Assembly (NCBI RefSeq): GCF_000740895.1
Contig: NC_025260.1
Location: 2,646,001-2,710,000, forward strand
Direction: 5' to 3'
DNA from: Theileria orientalis strain Shintoku
Lineage: Eukaryota; Apicomplexa; Aconoidasida; Piroplasmida; Theileriidae
Length of the DNA stretch: 64,000 nucleotides
Of the stretch, positions 1 to 11,459 are shown piece after piece. The notes beneath the pieces are model-generated. The model made no database searches. It was not told the DNA's origin and saw nothing but the letters and a program-made list of their open reading frames with translations. The translations under genes and the position numbers were made by a program. Position 1 is the stretch's first letter. Each line of letters opens with the position of its first letter.

Positions 1-590
1 TGAGGGCGCACACGGTCTCGTACTCGATCAACCTGAAGAGGGATCTGTTCGACGTGCTCGCACGCTTCAACAACGACATGCTGCAGCTGTTCCTGCGCTT
101 CGTCTCGGGGAGGTCGCGGCTGCCGCACCCGAACTCGGACTGGTGCCTGCGCCTGGAGTACGACAACAAGGGAGTAAGTGATAGCTAGTGCCCATGTATC
201 AGTTGCTGTTAGTTATGGCAGCTGTATTAGTTTAGCAGTTACTGTTAGTTATTGTTCCTCTATTTGTAGCGTATTGTTTAGCGTTGATTATGGTAATGGG
301 ATTGTATAATAGTTAATGTTAATTGTTACTGGGATGACATAATAGTTAATATTAATGGTTACTGTAGCAATATCTATAACTACGTAGCGAGAATATTAAT
401 GTGACTTTAGGACGTGGGAGCCGACTCGAGACTGCCGACCTCAGCAACCTGCAGCTTCAGGCTGCTGATGCCCAAGTACTCATCACTGGACGTGATGCAC
501 AGGAGACTCATCTACGCAATCGAAAACTGTATTGCAATAGACCTGGACGCACACGTAATACACGACGAAATGCAACTGTCAATCAACTAA
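1..590 (+). CDS. HECT-type E3 ubiquitin ligase, C-terminal end (5' partial)
   Basis: The gene enters from the left edge in frame from base 3. Exon 1 runs to 173, a GT...AG intron covers 174-410, and the last exon is 411-590 (TAA), joined in phase 0. The product ends with the C-lobe of a HECT domain: a segment reading FLRFVSGRSRLP, then LPTSATCSF, with the catalytic cysteine encoded at 450-452. The conserved tail around MPKYSSLDVMHRRL follows. In this family the cysteine forms a thioester with ubiquitin before transfer to substrate. Only about 117 residues are visible, so substrate-binding domains and the exact type cannot be judged. The intron, 237 nt, is long for this window and holds a 33-bp duplication. 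Confidence 0.93.
298..363 (+). repeat. 33-bp imperfect tandem duplication inside the HECT intron
   Basis: Two adjacent 33-bp units (298-330 and 331-363) start with GGGAT and end with GTTACT. They share the core ATAATAGTTAATRTTAAT. They account for about a quarter of the intron. Confidence 0.75.
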
Positions 591-725
591 ATAAACAATG
601 TAAAGTATAAGTACACAAACCGTAATGTTATAAGTATTGCTTGGCTTGTGTGTGACTGTGGATCGATAGATGATGAATGTGTATGTGTGTATATGTGCGT
701 AAACGGGTAGGAGTAGCGTACAAAA

Positions 726-1509
726 TCAAAGGAAACCCTTGGGTTTCAACTTGCTCTTGCTGCGAGCGGCAGGAGAAGCTGTGATGTGTCGACCGAAGAT
801 GAAGAAGGACCAGTCGCCGTAGTCTAAACGAAACACACTGGAGTTCTTTAAAATAAACTTGACCCTAGAAGTGGAATCGACGATGTCGAAGCCCTAAAAA
901 GAAGATGAAAGGTAAATAGACAAAATAGTAAGAAAAATAAAAAAAAGTTAAAATAAAAAATACGTTCTGAGTTTCACGAAGAATGACACCGACAGTGCCA
1001 ACGTAACTGGCGCAGTTGGATCGGACGACCTCGACCAGAGAACCCTGAAGATCAAGCATGGCGACGAGTTTCGAGGCGTTTAGGTGAGTTTTGGGGGAGC
1101 CGAGAACCTTGCGAGCGTACTCGAGCCAGAGAGAGTTGAACTCGAGAGCATGCTCGTAGGGAACACGGCGAACGCGGAAAAGGCCGAGCCTCTTGGCAGT
1201 GGTGTTGCTAAGGCCGCTGAATTTGCTGCAAGGAACGCGGACGGTGTAGTCGACCTGGTTTACGTCGAGCAGAAGGCTGGTCTGCTCGGGTGGAGGGTTG
1301 TTCAAGTGCAAAACCTTGCCCTCGACGCGCGCCTTCCACAGACTGAGAAACTCGCCGGACCTCTTGGCCAAGAGAGTCAGGGCATCCGAGTGTTTGAGGG
1401 CCCTGGGAGGGTCGTAGAGGGGCTGGTAGAGAGACCGGTCCCCCTTGGACTGATCGGCGCTCCGAGCGTCAGACCCGGAGCCGCTGCTGCTCCGCTTCCT
1501 CTTAACCAT
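726..1509 (-). CDS. POP4: RNase P/MRP protein subunit POP4 (Rpp29 family)
   Basis: The start ATG is at 1507-1509. Exon 1 runs down to 964, a 70-nt intron covers 894-963, and exon 2 runs to the stop at 726, giving 237 residues. The N-terminus is a basic, Ser-rich nuclear-type tail. The Rpp29 Sm-like core follows, from about residue 150: LVAMLDLQGSLVEVV, then SYVGTVGVILRETQN. After the splice come FILKNSSVFRLDYGDWSFFIFG and the basic tail SKSKLKPKGFL, close to the usual Rpp29 end. The family binds the RNA of RNase P and RNase MRP in tRNA and rRNA processing. If the intron were retained the reading would end in a hydrophobic run, so splicing is the better model. It is convergent with the HECT gene. 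Confidence 0.92.
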
Positions 1510-1678
1510 TATAATTTAACCATTTTAAAATTTATAGACTGAAAAACAAACAAATATTAATATATACAGAGTGGACATGGAAGGCTGTGTAATGCCCACA
1601 CACTGGAGTGGAAGTGAGATAATAAAGTACCAAAATAGACTAAAAGAGTAGCAAATTAAAGTTTACGAAGCACAGCGA

Positions 1679-3787
1679 CTACTGTTTCTGGTTGTTGCCC
1701 GGAGGACCCTTCTGCAGTTGGTGAGGATGCATGACCGGGGGATAGGGCCCAGGCTGCGAGTAGCGCTGCGAGGGCGAATAGGCCCCCTCGGGATGCATCG
1801 GCATCATGTGCTGAAAGTGCTGCTTCTGCTGCTGTTGCTGCTGCTGCTGAAACTGCTGCTGTTGAATGAGCCTCTGGGCCATGTGCTGCTGAAGCACCCT
1901 GGGGGTCACCTGAGGGTGGTACATCTGCTGGGCGAACTGGGGGTACATATGCGGCTGATAGGCGTGAGGACTGGCGCCTCCGCCGGCCGGGGCCTTCATC
2001 TGGTACATCTGCTTCATCTGCTGGCCCTGCTGCGCCAGGCTCTGCATCATCATCCGCTGGCGAGCGGCCTGGAGCATCGCCTCCTGGTTGCCGTCGTCGT
2101 GCAAGGCCTGGACGTTCTGAATGTTCGACAAGTTGGTAACGGTGGTAACGGGAGGCACATTTGTCATTTGCTGCAGCTGCGCCATCGGCTGCTTCGCCTT
2201 TGGGAACGACTTCGCCATGATCGAGTGCGGCATCTGGTACACGGGGGCGTGCTCTGAGGTTTCGGAAAAAGTCTCGTCCTTGACCTTGCTCTGCCCGTAC
2301 GACGAAATTGAGGGTTCAACTGAGTGATTAGTGAGCTGTTGCCAGTGTTCCAGCTCACTTCTCAGGCTTTCGACCTTGTTCACAATATTGATCATAATGG
2401 CAGCATCGCCTCTAACAATGCTAAAAGGAATTAGGAGATAGAAAAAATAGATCATTTAGCAAAATGTGAGATAATACTATGAAAAATAATATGAATAGTA
2501 ATAATGCGGAGAGCACACGTACCAGTATAGCTCGTTTGAAGCCTGGGAAGATACCGCTGGCGGCGATATGTTCAACTCGCTAAGCATCTCATCAACTGAG
2601 TCGTTATGGTGTTGAGTCAGCTGTGATTTGTAAAAGTTGAGGAAAGAGCTTGCGAGGTAAACGGGACTCGATTGGAATTGGTCCAGCTTTGGTGTCGGAA
2701 TTACCTCGCTGTCGTTCATGTTAAACTTGCGCTTGAGCTTCTTCAGATCTGTTCTCTTCTTCTCCTCGGACTTCAAAAGCGCCTCTGCGTTCTTTATTTC
2801 GTTCAGCAGCTGGGTTTCTGCTTCGCGCTGCTCTGGCGTTATTCTGTAACTCCTCTCGAGCATCTGCCTCCGCTCTCTATCATGCTCACAGTTGTATGTA
2901 AACTTAACCAGGGGATGCCTCGCCGACTCCTCCTTGAGCGAAAGAACCACGGGGTGGTTCGGGTTTCCGTGCTTCATGATCTCGTTTTTGATTTTCTCCT
3001 CGAACAAGAACTCAACGATTCTCTTGGTCACTGTGTAGTATCGCTGCTTAAGCTTCTCGAGTGACACGTCCTTGCGCCACTTAAAGGAGTCGTGAATCGC
3101 GATGAACCTGAGTTCGAACATTTCGCACAGGTCAAAGAGCAGATCTGTTTCGTCCTTCGTCCACGTCGGATCCAGGTCCTAACAATTTGTGATATGCTGA
3201 GACGTACCGCAAGGTGGAAAAGGTAAAAGTCATCGGAATAGCGATATATTTTTACGGATGGGTTGACCCTGGCAAACGAGTACGAGTCCAGCACTGATTC
3301 CTCCTCCTCCACTCTAGCTAATGTGCAGGTTGAATCGTCATCAACGTTTTTCGATATTTTATTCCTCGCATATTTCCTCTGCCTCTTTACTAGAGAAAGG
3401 TACTCGGAGCCCTTTTCAAAGTGCCTCCAGTGCTTTAGAACAAGGCCATCCGACCTGGCTGGGTTTCTGAATGAACACATCCTCCATATGTGCCGTTTAT
3501 CGTCGACACTGACCTTAAGTTGCTTAGAATCGGCTGAGGAAGTAGGGCCCTGTGAAGCAATAACTTAATAGTGCTAATTACATATACTAACGATAGTAAA
3601 ATAAATCAAAGTGTGAATATCTAAATGTGTAAACTAAGAAACATAATAATATAAATTACAGATTAATGTGTACAAAAGTTGCATATAAAAATTATATTAG
3701 GGTCGCTCTAACCTTGATTAAAATACGATAAGAAGTAGGGATAGAAGGTATTTCCTTTTCCTTGTCTTTTGAAAACTTCTTATCCAT
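1679..3787 (-). CDS. SWC4: SWC4/DMAP1-like chromatin remodelling protein
   Basis: Four exons: 3713-3787, 3208-3549, 2523-3178 and 1679-2420, separated by introns of 163, 29 and 102 nt, for 604 residues. The core matches SWC4/DMAP1: WRMCSFRNPARSDGLVLKHW, then DLDPTWTKDETDLLFDLCEM (SANT/Myb-like), then the FIAIHDSFKW segment. The family belongs to SWR1/NuA4-type complexes that deposit H2A.Z and acetylate histones. The last exon is rich in Gln and Met, with a poly-Gln run near residues 543-556, and resembles an activation or scaffold tail. Exon 1 is the least certain part, because it rests on splice signals rather than strong homology. The neighbouring minus-strand gene, POP4, is separate. Confidence 0.9.
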
Positions 3788-4219
3788 TTAAATTAGAACA
3801 TGAAAACAATATGATAGTACAGTGTAAGATAAGTTAGCTAAAATAGGTGAACTGGATCGTAAAAAATATATACATCCCAAATCAATATAATAGGACCGAA
3901 AACAAAGCTAAACAAGGCCAAAAATACTTATTTTAGATTAAATGCTGTGGGGTCTTAACGTAATAAGAAATGAAGAATCCTTCGTCACAAATAAGATCAT
4001 TTTACATAATTTATTAACTATTATTTCAATTCTCGTAGGTCGTAGCTTGTAACTTAGTAACACTCAGCTCGACTTTCAGTATATAGTGATCACAATCCAT
4101 TCATTCATTAAACACGGATCCTATGCTATGCTCCTAGGATAAAAAATAAACTTGTACCATATTCAGGAGAGTTGAATTTATAATTTTGAACTAATCGGAG
4201 ATTGTTAGAAGATATAAAA
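3788..4219. promoter_or_regulatory. Shared upstream region of two divergent genes
   Basis: AT-rich stretch between the starts of SWC4 (minus) and the CDP-alcohol phosphotransferase (plus). It must carry both promoters. No coding signal and no convincing motif were seen. An ATGTGTAA element at 3625-3632 lies just outside, in SWC4 intron 1. Confidence 0.4.
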
Positions 4220-5613
4220 ATGTTGTGTTGCTGTAATAGAATCTTATCGGAGTCGGAGCTTAACCGACTGAAGGAATACACCTTCAAGCCAGGAAACTTC
4301 ACGTTCCTAGATAGAGTGATGATGCGGTTGCTATGGGAGCCAGTAGTGAGAGTGCTGCCAACAGTAAGTGAGGAAAAATAATTAACACATTTAGTGGTTC
4401 AGCCCAAACCTGCTGACGCTGTTAGGAGGACTGTGCGTATTCATAATGAACTTCTTCGTCTTCTACTACGTTCCTAATTTCAGAGCATCTTCAGTGCCAA
4501 AGTGGACGTCACTGATAAGCTCAATCCTGGTATTCGCATACACAGTAAGTAAGAGTTAATTGACAAGTAATAGACACTGGACGGCATCGACGGGATGCAA
4601 GCAAGGAAGCTGAAACTGGAATCGCCAATGGGACAGCTGCTGGACCACGGAACGGACGGCCTGGTGTCCTCGTTCTTCTGCTACTTCACCTTCCTGGTGA
4701 GTCCAAGCGGATACTCAATGGTCAACGCACTGGTGAGTTACAAGAAAAATAAGAGGCCTTAGATCACAGTCTCAGCACTGATCAACTCGTCAGCAGTGAA
4801 CTGGAGAGAGGAGGACTTCGGAACGTTCTCGTACACAAACAGTTTCTTCATTTTCGGAGTGTCAGAGCCACTCTTAGCGGTAAGTGGGCAGCATTAAAGA
4901 AATCTTAGGTGGTGAGTATCCTGTTTGTAAACTACTTCTACCCGAACTTTTGGCTCTCGCCAATGGCAAAAACGTTGCACAAGTACAAGTCGATGAGAGT
5001 AGTACTCAAGTATGTGCCGAAGAACCTGTCGTGGTTCACAGCATTCTTGTACTTCGCACTGGCATTGTAAGTTAAGACTTTTTAATGGACACGTAGATCA
5101 TTTTACACGTTCGTAGGATTCCCGTACGAGATGTACAAGAGTAACAAAAACGTAAAAAACCTGATTAGTAAGTTTGAGCATGATAAAAGAAAAATAGGGC
5201 TCGCACTGTACCTGACCTTTAACTGCGTGTTGCCACCAATGCTTACACTGTCGCTGCCGCAGAAATTACACGGACTGTACTCAATCTTCGTGTCGTCAAT
5301 CGGAGGCATGGGAGTGATATTCATCATCATTTCGAACCTGCGAAAGAGGAAGCACAGGCTCTTCTACCCGGAGTTCCTGTTCCACTACCTGTTGGTCTTC
5401 ACAGGCTACTCGCTGGTCCTGGCCCGTAAACTATTCGGACTTAAGTACGACAAAATAGTATTCAACAGCATATGTTTCGAAAGAACACTGCTCTGCCTGA
5501 CAGTGGCCGGAATTCTACTTGGACTGCTCAAAGCCGTGCGTGTATTCTACGAGATCAAAACACATCTGAGTTTGCCATTTTTCACAACCAAGAGACCAAA
5601 TAAGAGGTCGTGA
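4220..5613 (+). CDS. CDP-alcohol phosphotransferase (choline/ethanolamine phosphotransferase)
   Basis: Six exons: 4220-4363, 4395-4544, 4574-4732, 4763-4879, 4909-5066 and 5097-5613. All five introns are 29-31 nt. The product has 414 residues. It carries the family signature DG-x2-AR-x8-G-x3-D-x3-D, starting at DGMQAR in exon 3, whose Asp residues bind metal and the CDP-alcohol. Several hydrophobic helices surround it. The enzyme makes the last step of the Kennedy pathway: diacylglycerol plus CDP-ethanolamine or CDP-choline gives PE or PC, normally in the ER. The C-terminus is basic (TTKRPNKRS). Choline versus ethanolamine preference cannot be read from the sequence. With the PSD at 58892 it suggests two routes to PE. 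Confidence 0.95.
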
Positions 5614-5978
5614 GTAACACACTAAAACAAACGTAAATGGTAGTAAAGAATTTGTAGTGTATATTAGATAGATTTGAAAATGTGTAACTGGTGGGATTGG
5701 TGAGAGCGGAATAGATTAAGTAGAAATAAAAGTGAAAATAATAATATACATTATGTATTTTTATGGATAAAGTGTATAGGAGTTGAATTGGTTAAGTAAA
5801 ATAAAAAAAAAGTGACAGTGTTGTAGTGTAAGAATGATGTTGTAGAAGTTCCAATAATAATTTGTTAAGAGTGCATAACACCTGTAATATTATTTATTTT
5901 AATTAATTGTATTATAATTTGATAAATTGTAGAATTGAGTCTTGTAAATATATAAATAAAGTATAATGATACAACAAA
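5614..5978. other. Intergenic, AT-rich
   Basis: Separates two genes on the plus strand. It contains one ATGTGTAA element at 5680-5687. No ORF or RNA gene was recognised. Confidence 0.4.
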
Positions 5979-8355
5979 ATGTACTATATATTATTTGTAT
6001 GTATTCTTGCACTTGACTTTGTCTGTTCCCATGTGGAACATAATTCTGAATGTGTCTCCTTGAACATCGTTAGGAGAAGGCCTGACCGGATTTTAATTTT
6101 ACGTCAGAACTTCTATAATATTGACACTTTAGTTTATACAGCTAAGGATGGATACATAAATGAAGTTATTGACGACCGGGGTATTATATGGAAGAATGAT
6201 AGGGGCAGGTTGAAATTGAGCAAAGTGATTAAATTTAGAAAGGAATCAAAATTACTCCATGTACATTATATATCAGCTGATAACCTTTCTTATGTAAAAT
6301 ACTTTTATCGCACTGGGAGAGTTTGGAATGAAATCAATTCTGAACGGTTCTATCTCGAGTTTGATCTTCATAGGTCCGAAGCCTCAGTCGTTTCATACTA
6401 CACAATATACTTAAGACGAAATAACGACGAAAAAAGGGCCAGAGTTAATAAATCGAAAAAACTAAAATTTGCGGCTTATGGCCCAAATTACGGTTATCGC
6501 ATTAATAAAGTCTGTGACGTGAGTTTGGGGATAATGTGTTTTAAGAGTGTTTGGTATTCGAAAGAAGATGAGCATTGTTTGTTCACTTCGGTACACAATA
6601 GGGATAAACCTGATTTGGCCTACCTCGTTATTTCCGATTCAGGAAACGTGGTTGAAAAGTTTTATCATAAACCTCCTGGTGTTTTTAAGTCATGGAAACC
6701 TATTGATAAAACTGAATACTACAGCAAGTTGAAAGAACGGGATCTTGATTTAGATAAGTTTGACAATACAGTTCAATTGGATTTAAATAACATTGATTCC
6801 GACAAGTTTTATTCTAGTGAATTCGGTTATAGACGTTCAACCATCGCAGCATATCCTAAGCCAGGTTTTAGAATGACTAGAGTTAGTTATGCTAATATGA
6901 TCATTTGGGAATCTGGCAAATCTGATGTGTATTCCTATTGCGCAAACATGTTTTCAGACAATGAGGAACCAAAACTGTGTTATGTTCTAGTTAGTGAAGG
7001 AAATGAACGTAGAATCGAGTACTTCCTTAATAACAATAACACATGGTATAAAATAGATAAAAAAAGATTTTATCATCTGTTGGCCAAAAAGGATGATCCT
7101 AGATACACTCATCGTTACGAGGGTATTGACGAGGAAGGCAATCGTAACATAGAAATGAGTTATTTTACCAATAAACAGGGACTCATGGTTAAAACATATA
7201 GATCAATGGTCCCTAATCACAAGGGAGTTATTTTGCTGATCCATGGTTTTGCCATGCACTTCCTGTCGACATTTATGAAATACAACATGGACTGGAACTA
7301 TCAAAACTTCGGTTTTGCCACTCATCCTTATATAGTCTGTCCAGATGTAAACTTCTTTTATAACTATAGTAGATTTAATTATGATCGATACAAACACATC
7401 TTCGAATATAACTTCTACGATAAACAATACCCCTCTAATTTAATCCAAATGTTTGAGTATTCAGGTAGTATGCTTGAATGCTTAAACAATATGGGTTATA
7501 GTGTGTATGGAATGGATTTCCAGTCTAACGGGTTCTCAGAGTCAGTAGATAGCATAAAATCCCACTTCACCAGATACACGGACTTAATCAAAGATGTAAC
7601 GCAGTTTGTATATATTATCAAGCGTCAGAAATTCACTGATACGAGCCAAGTGTGGACCGAAAGAGTGAACTCGATAGGTATAAAGTTTAACGAAAAGTTC
7701 ATGATATTCGGGTATTCACTGGGCTCCAACGTGTCATTCAGAGCGATAGAAGAGTTTAACAGACAACACGACCTGAAAGAGAAACTGGCAGATGCGTTCA
7801 TATCGCTATCGGGAATGTTCGACCTCGCAAGTAACATAAAGGACTTATATCACAGGGCATACCTAGGGCTCTTCCCCCTGTTTGCAGCCTTTGCGCCGAG
7901 GTATGAAAACAGGTATCAGCAGTACCCTAACTACGGCCAGAGATACAACTTCACAATGTACTTGAACGTAAGTGTACCCAGAAATAAAAATCTTCAGGAC
8001 GACAGGTACGGACCGCACTTCTGCAGCTGGAGGACGCTGAAGTCTCTGTACCTTGCCTGCTGGGCATCAAAGAGAAACGCCAAACATTACCCAAAAAATA
8101 TGCCAACGCTGTTCATCCACTCCTCTGAAGACTACAAGTGTAACATAAAGGTGAGTTTAAGATGAATGTTAAGGTCGTGTTCAGGGCGTGAGAAAGATTG
8201 AGGCCAGGCTGGGATTTAACGCAAGCGTCGTGGAAATGCCGGGGAGAGACCATCACACATTTGAAACGGATTTCCTGGACCCAATATCGAAGAACTTGGC
8301 AGAATGGCTGGCCACGACAGTGGGAAGAGAAACAATCGTAATACACTCCAAATGA
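5979..8355 (+). CDS. Secreted FAINT-like protein fused to an alpha/beta hydrolase
   Basis: Two exons, 5979-8150 and 8185-8355 (34-nt intron), 780 residues. A signal peptide (YYILFVCILALDFVCS) is followed by about 390 residues of FAINT-like repeats. These show short beta-strand blocks ending in patterns such as IIWKND, KYFYRTGRVWNEI, SVWYSKED and MIIWES. From residue 416 the fold changes to an alpha/beta hydrolase: GVILLIHGF (oxyanion region), GYSLGS with nucleophile Ser580, a probable acid at Asp718 (HSSEDYK) and catalytic His at 747 or 748 (GRDHHTF). The hydrolase half resembles the serine aminopeptidase S33 / monoglyceride-lipase-like group, which is expanded as lysophospholipase-like PST proteins in Plasmodium. 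The substrate is unknown. All three catalytic positions are present, so activity is plausible. The fusion is unusual. Confidence 0.8.
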
Positions 8356-9062
8356 ATGTAGTACAAACCTATCAGGGTTTAAATGTAAATGTGCGATAGT
8401 CATATCCACGGTTTAATTAGAATCCATAAACTTGGTAAAATTAGACTAATTGTGTCCACTGGTTAATTATTTGAATCAAATAGCCTAAACTAGAAATAAA
8501 ATTGGGAAGATTCCCCGAAAGTAGGAATGTCTACAGGAGAAGGTTTAAGCCATTAAAACGAACAAAAGAGCAATCTTCCTCAACATTGACAGAGCAAAAA
8601 TTAAAATATTGACAAAACTGAGCAGATAAAAGAAACATACGACAACGAAATGAAAATTTAATAATGGAATTAGTAATATATTTAAATTTGTAAAGAGGTA
8701 ACATTACATTGAAATTTAGAATTAAAATGTAGAAAGTTGCCTTAAATCAATATAAATTTTAAGAATATTGGTAAGAGAAACGAATGAGTGATACGATTAA
8801 TTTTATATTCATGAACACGGCCCTACACGCACATCCAAGTAAAGTGCACTTGTTTAAATCCTTATGGATTTGTTTATGTAAAATATTAGTAATGTATAAT
8901 TTGTAGTTTAGTTTGTATGTATCAGTATTGGAATGTGTATTGGAATTAAATAGCATTTCAAACACATTCAGACACTCTAGTGGAGCCAGAGAAATAAAAT
9001 TCCTCACTGTAATTTAAAACTGTAAAATAGTTTGTAAAATATAAAATAATGTGTATTTAAGT
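8356..9062. other. Intergenic, AT-rich, no gene seen
   Basis: About 700 bp before the B-box gene. An 82-codon minus-strand frame at 8759-9007 has no recognisable features and is probably chance. No tRNA or strong repeat was found. Confidence 0.4.
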
Positions 9063-11399
9063 ATGGTTGGAGTTGTGTCTGACACAATCGGATTGTCGAA
9101 GCTGAATTTAGACACAAACGTTAATGGGCAAGAGTTACCCTTTTTTTTCAACAACCCGGATGAGACCGGGACTAAAGTGCCGCAACTCACTGAGGCGGTA
9201 ATCCACTCGTTTGGAAAAATTTTGGACATTTTTGAGGAGCCACTCAAGTTGCGAGATCCAGAGTTCGATCACTCTCACTCGGCGCCATGTGAAAAGTCAG
9301 CGTCCTCCAAGGAGAACACCGTGAAACCAGAGTTAGGTGAAAATGGATTTAGGAAGCCACTATTTAATCTGGAATACCTGGGGAAGAGGACGAGGCAGTA
9401 CTACGACAAGCTGGAATCACACCAGGTGCCGCCGCCGATCGAAGTGAACAGCGAGATGCTGAAAGTGTCGGCGTCGCCGTGCCCGGAGAACATACACCTG
9501 TGCGGAAAGTGTTTTGTGTCCCTGGCCTCGGTTCGCTGCGACACATGCATGGTCTACTTCTGCGGCTTGTGCGCGAACAACGTGCACTCTGACGTTCTGC
9601 GCAAGTCCCACACACTGTTCACAACCAAGGGCGACAGGCCAGCCCATTTCGTGACAGGCGTTGATGAGGGCGTGGACCTGAGCATATCCCTAAACAAGCA
9701 GGCAAGCTACCCCGAGTACGAGTGGTGCGAGTCGCACCCGAAACAGGAGGTGAAGTACGCCTGCGTGACGTGCCACTTCACGCCAGTGTGCGGGCTCTGC
9801 GCATCGGAAGTCCACAAGGCGCCTGGCAGCAACCACAAGGTCATCGAGATAGAGCTCGCTGTGACTGAAGTGAAGGAGTTTTTGAATGATTGCCTGTCGG
9901 GGCTGGTGGATCGGCATAATGGACTCTCGCCGGTCCTCCCGGAGCTCGACCAACTGTCCCACATGGCCGAATTGTCAGTGAGCTCTTCAACTCGTTCCCT
10001 GAGGTGCGCGCTGCAGGGCGTGTTCGACGCACTTAAGACGAAGCAGATGATGATTGACGGAGAAATAAACATCCTTCAGCAACTGGGCTCCAGCAACCTG
10101 AATCGCCTCTCGAACGTGAGCACCAACTACAACAAATACCTCCTGAGCAAGATTGAGCAGCTCAAGAGGTTGTCGAACCTGAAGGACCCTGGCCTGGCGC
10201 TGAACTTGTACGTAGAGTTGCGCCAGGGCTTTGAGCAGCTGCTGTACCACTACGAGGACATTCCGGACCTTGCGCTTGAAATCCCGCACTGGCAACTGAA
10301 CACAGGGAACCTTCCGAACCTCTTGGCAGACGTGGAGTACAGGATAAACAGCAGGTCCGAAGAGCTGAACGACCTGTGCACCCTGATAGTAGAGCAGGCG
10401 AACACCGCAGGCTCTTCGGTGGAGTACGTGCTGAGTTCAGACTTCACGTACGACGATGAGCCAGAGCTCTTCGCAGTCGAGCATCCGGTGGAAGAAGATC
10501 CCACTGACATGACCGAGCTGAGGGGAGTGTTCACAAGAAAGGACTATGTGCACAGAATCCCCTGCAAAAGGGCCGTCACGCTGAGGGAGCACTTCCTGTA
10601 CGTCTACACCTCTGACTCCCACTTCGAAGGCTCGTCAGTGGAGTCCAAAATTGATTTGAGTGCAGTGACAGTCAAGTCCTTAGACGAGGAGGAACTGACT
10701 GAAGTTGCGAAGCTAGTTAGAATAGGCTCGCCGAACGGGTTTGAACTAATTGAGAGAAAGGGAGGCAAGATGAGGTTCTGGATTTTCACGACTGAATCCA
10801 GGAACCTGGCGCTGTTATGGACCTCGAAACTGAAGAAGATAGCGTCTGAACACTTCAAGATTAACCTTTCCCACTTTAACATCGACAAGAACTTCGTGCT
10901 CCCAGTACCGCCAAAACTACCTCAGCAATTTAAGACAAACAAGATGCACGAGAACGAAGCAGTGAGAGCAGGGGCGTTGAGATTGAACTTCCCTCAGGAC
11001 AGAAACCAGACGCAGTACGTGGAGCCGACGCCGGACTTCAAGCACATATCAGAGGCGCTGAGAAACATAAGGGACAACTCCTCACTGCTGTACGACAAAT
11101 GTTTTTCAAAGAGGAACGAACTATCGCCAAAAAATGTAGAACCCATGAAAAACAAATTGGAACTAGTAGAAAGCTCAGAACACAATGCAGAGCTGCCCGA
11201 TACAGCGTCGGAGCATTCAAGTATAATATCGGCAGGAAGATACGAGCTGCCGACCCCGAGAATCGAAGAAAGGGTAATAAGCATCAAGAGGGAGCCACTG
11301 TCATTCAGATGTGTGGACCTTCCAGAGTTTGAATACTCACCTAAGATAACCTCACCAAAATCGATTCATAAATACTTCGAAGAGATCTCTAAAAGCTAA
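9063..11399 (+). CDS. B-box zinc finger protein with PH-like domain
   Basis: Single exon, 778 residues, using the first ATG at 9063. An in-frame GTG at 9051 is not a likely start. Two B-box-type zinc-binding modules lie at about residues 145-190 (LCGKC...RCDTCMVYFCGLCANNVH) and 218-265 (WCESHP...YACVTCHFTPVCGLCASEVH). No RING domain precedes them. A helical region follows at about 270-450. A probable pleckstrin-homology-like domain spans about 485-600, from ELRGVFTRKDYVHR to LLWTSKLKKIASEH. The C-terminus is Ser/Glu-rich and probably disordered. B-box proteins usually act as protein-interaction scaffolds, and a PH domain would suggest membrane or phosphoinositide binding. The specific role is unknown. 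Confidence 0.82.
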   Translation: MVGVVSDTIGLSKLNLDTNVNGQELPFFFNNPDETGTKVPQLTEAVIHSFGKILDIFEEPLKLRDPEFDHSHSAPCEKSASSKENTVKPELGENGFRKPLFNLEYLGKRTRQYYDKLESHQVPPPIEVNSEMLKVSASPCPENIHLCGKCFVSLASVRCDTCMVYFCGLCANNVHSDVLRKSHTLFTTKGDRPAHFVTGVDEGVDLSISLNKQASYPEYEWCESHPKQEVKYACVTCHFTPVCGLCASEVHKAPGSNHKVIEIELAVTEVKEFLNDCLSGLVDRHNGLSPVLPELDQLSHMAELSVSSSTRSLRCALQGVFDALKTKQMMIDGEINILQQLGSSNLNRLSNVSTNYNKYLLSKIEQLKRLSNLKDPGLALNLYVELRQGFEQLLYHYEDIPDLALEIPHWQLNTGNLPNLLADVEYRINSRSEELNDLCTLIVEQANTAGSSVEYVLSSDFTYDDEPELFAVEHPVEEDPTDMTELRGVFTRKDYVHRIPCKRAVTLREHFLYVYTSDSHFEGSSVESKIDLSAVTVKSLDEEELTEVAKLVRIGSPNGFELIERKGGKMRFWIFTTESRNLALLWTSKLKKIASEHFKINLSHFNIDKNFVLPVPPKLPQQFKTNKMHENEAVRAGALRLNFPQDRNQTQYVEPTPDFKHISEALRNIRDNSSLLYDKCFSKRNELSPKNVEPMKNKLELVESSEHNAELPDTASEHSSIISAGRYELPTPRIEERVISIKREPLSFRCVDLPEFEYSPKITSPKSIHKYFEEISKS

Positions 11400-11459
11400 T
11401 TTTTGTACTACATAAGTATTTTAATATTTGTTTCACATATATGAGAGTAAATATGACTA

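Noticed and set aside
1084..1542. Plus-strand open frame of 152 codons opposite POP4
   Set aside because: It is a shadow of the POP4 coding strand. POP4 has clear homology and this frame has none.
1718..2257. Plus-strand Leu/His-rich frame of 179 codons
   Set aside because: It is the complement of the Gln-rich tail of SWC4; poly-Gln codons read as poly-Leu on the other strand.
8759..9007. Minus-strand frame of 82 codons in the spacer before the B-box gene
   Set aside because: No signal peptide, domain or neighbour support; typical of random AT-rich frames.
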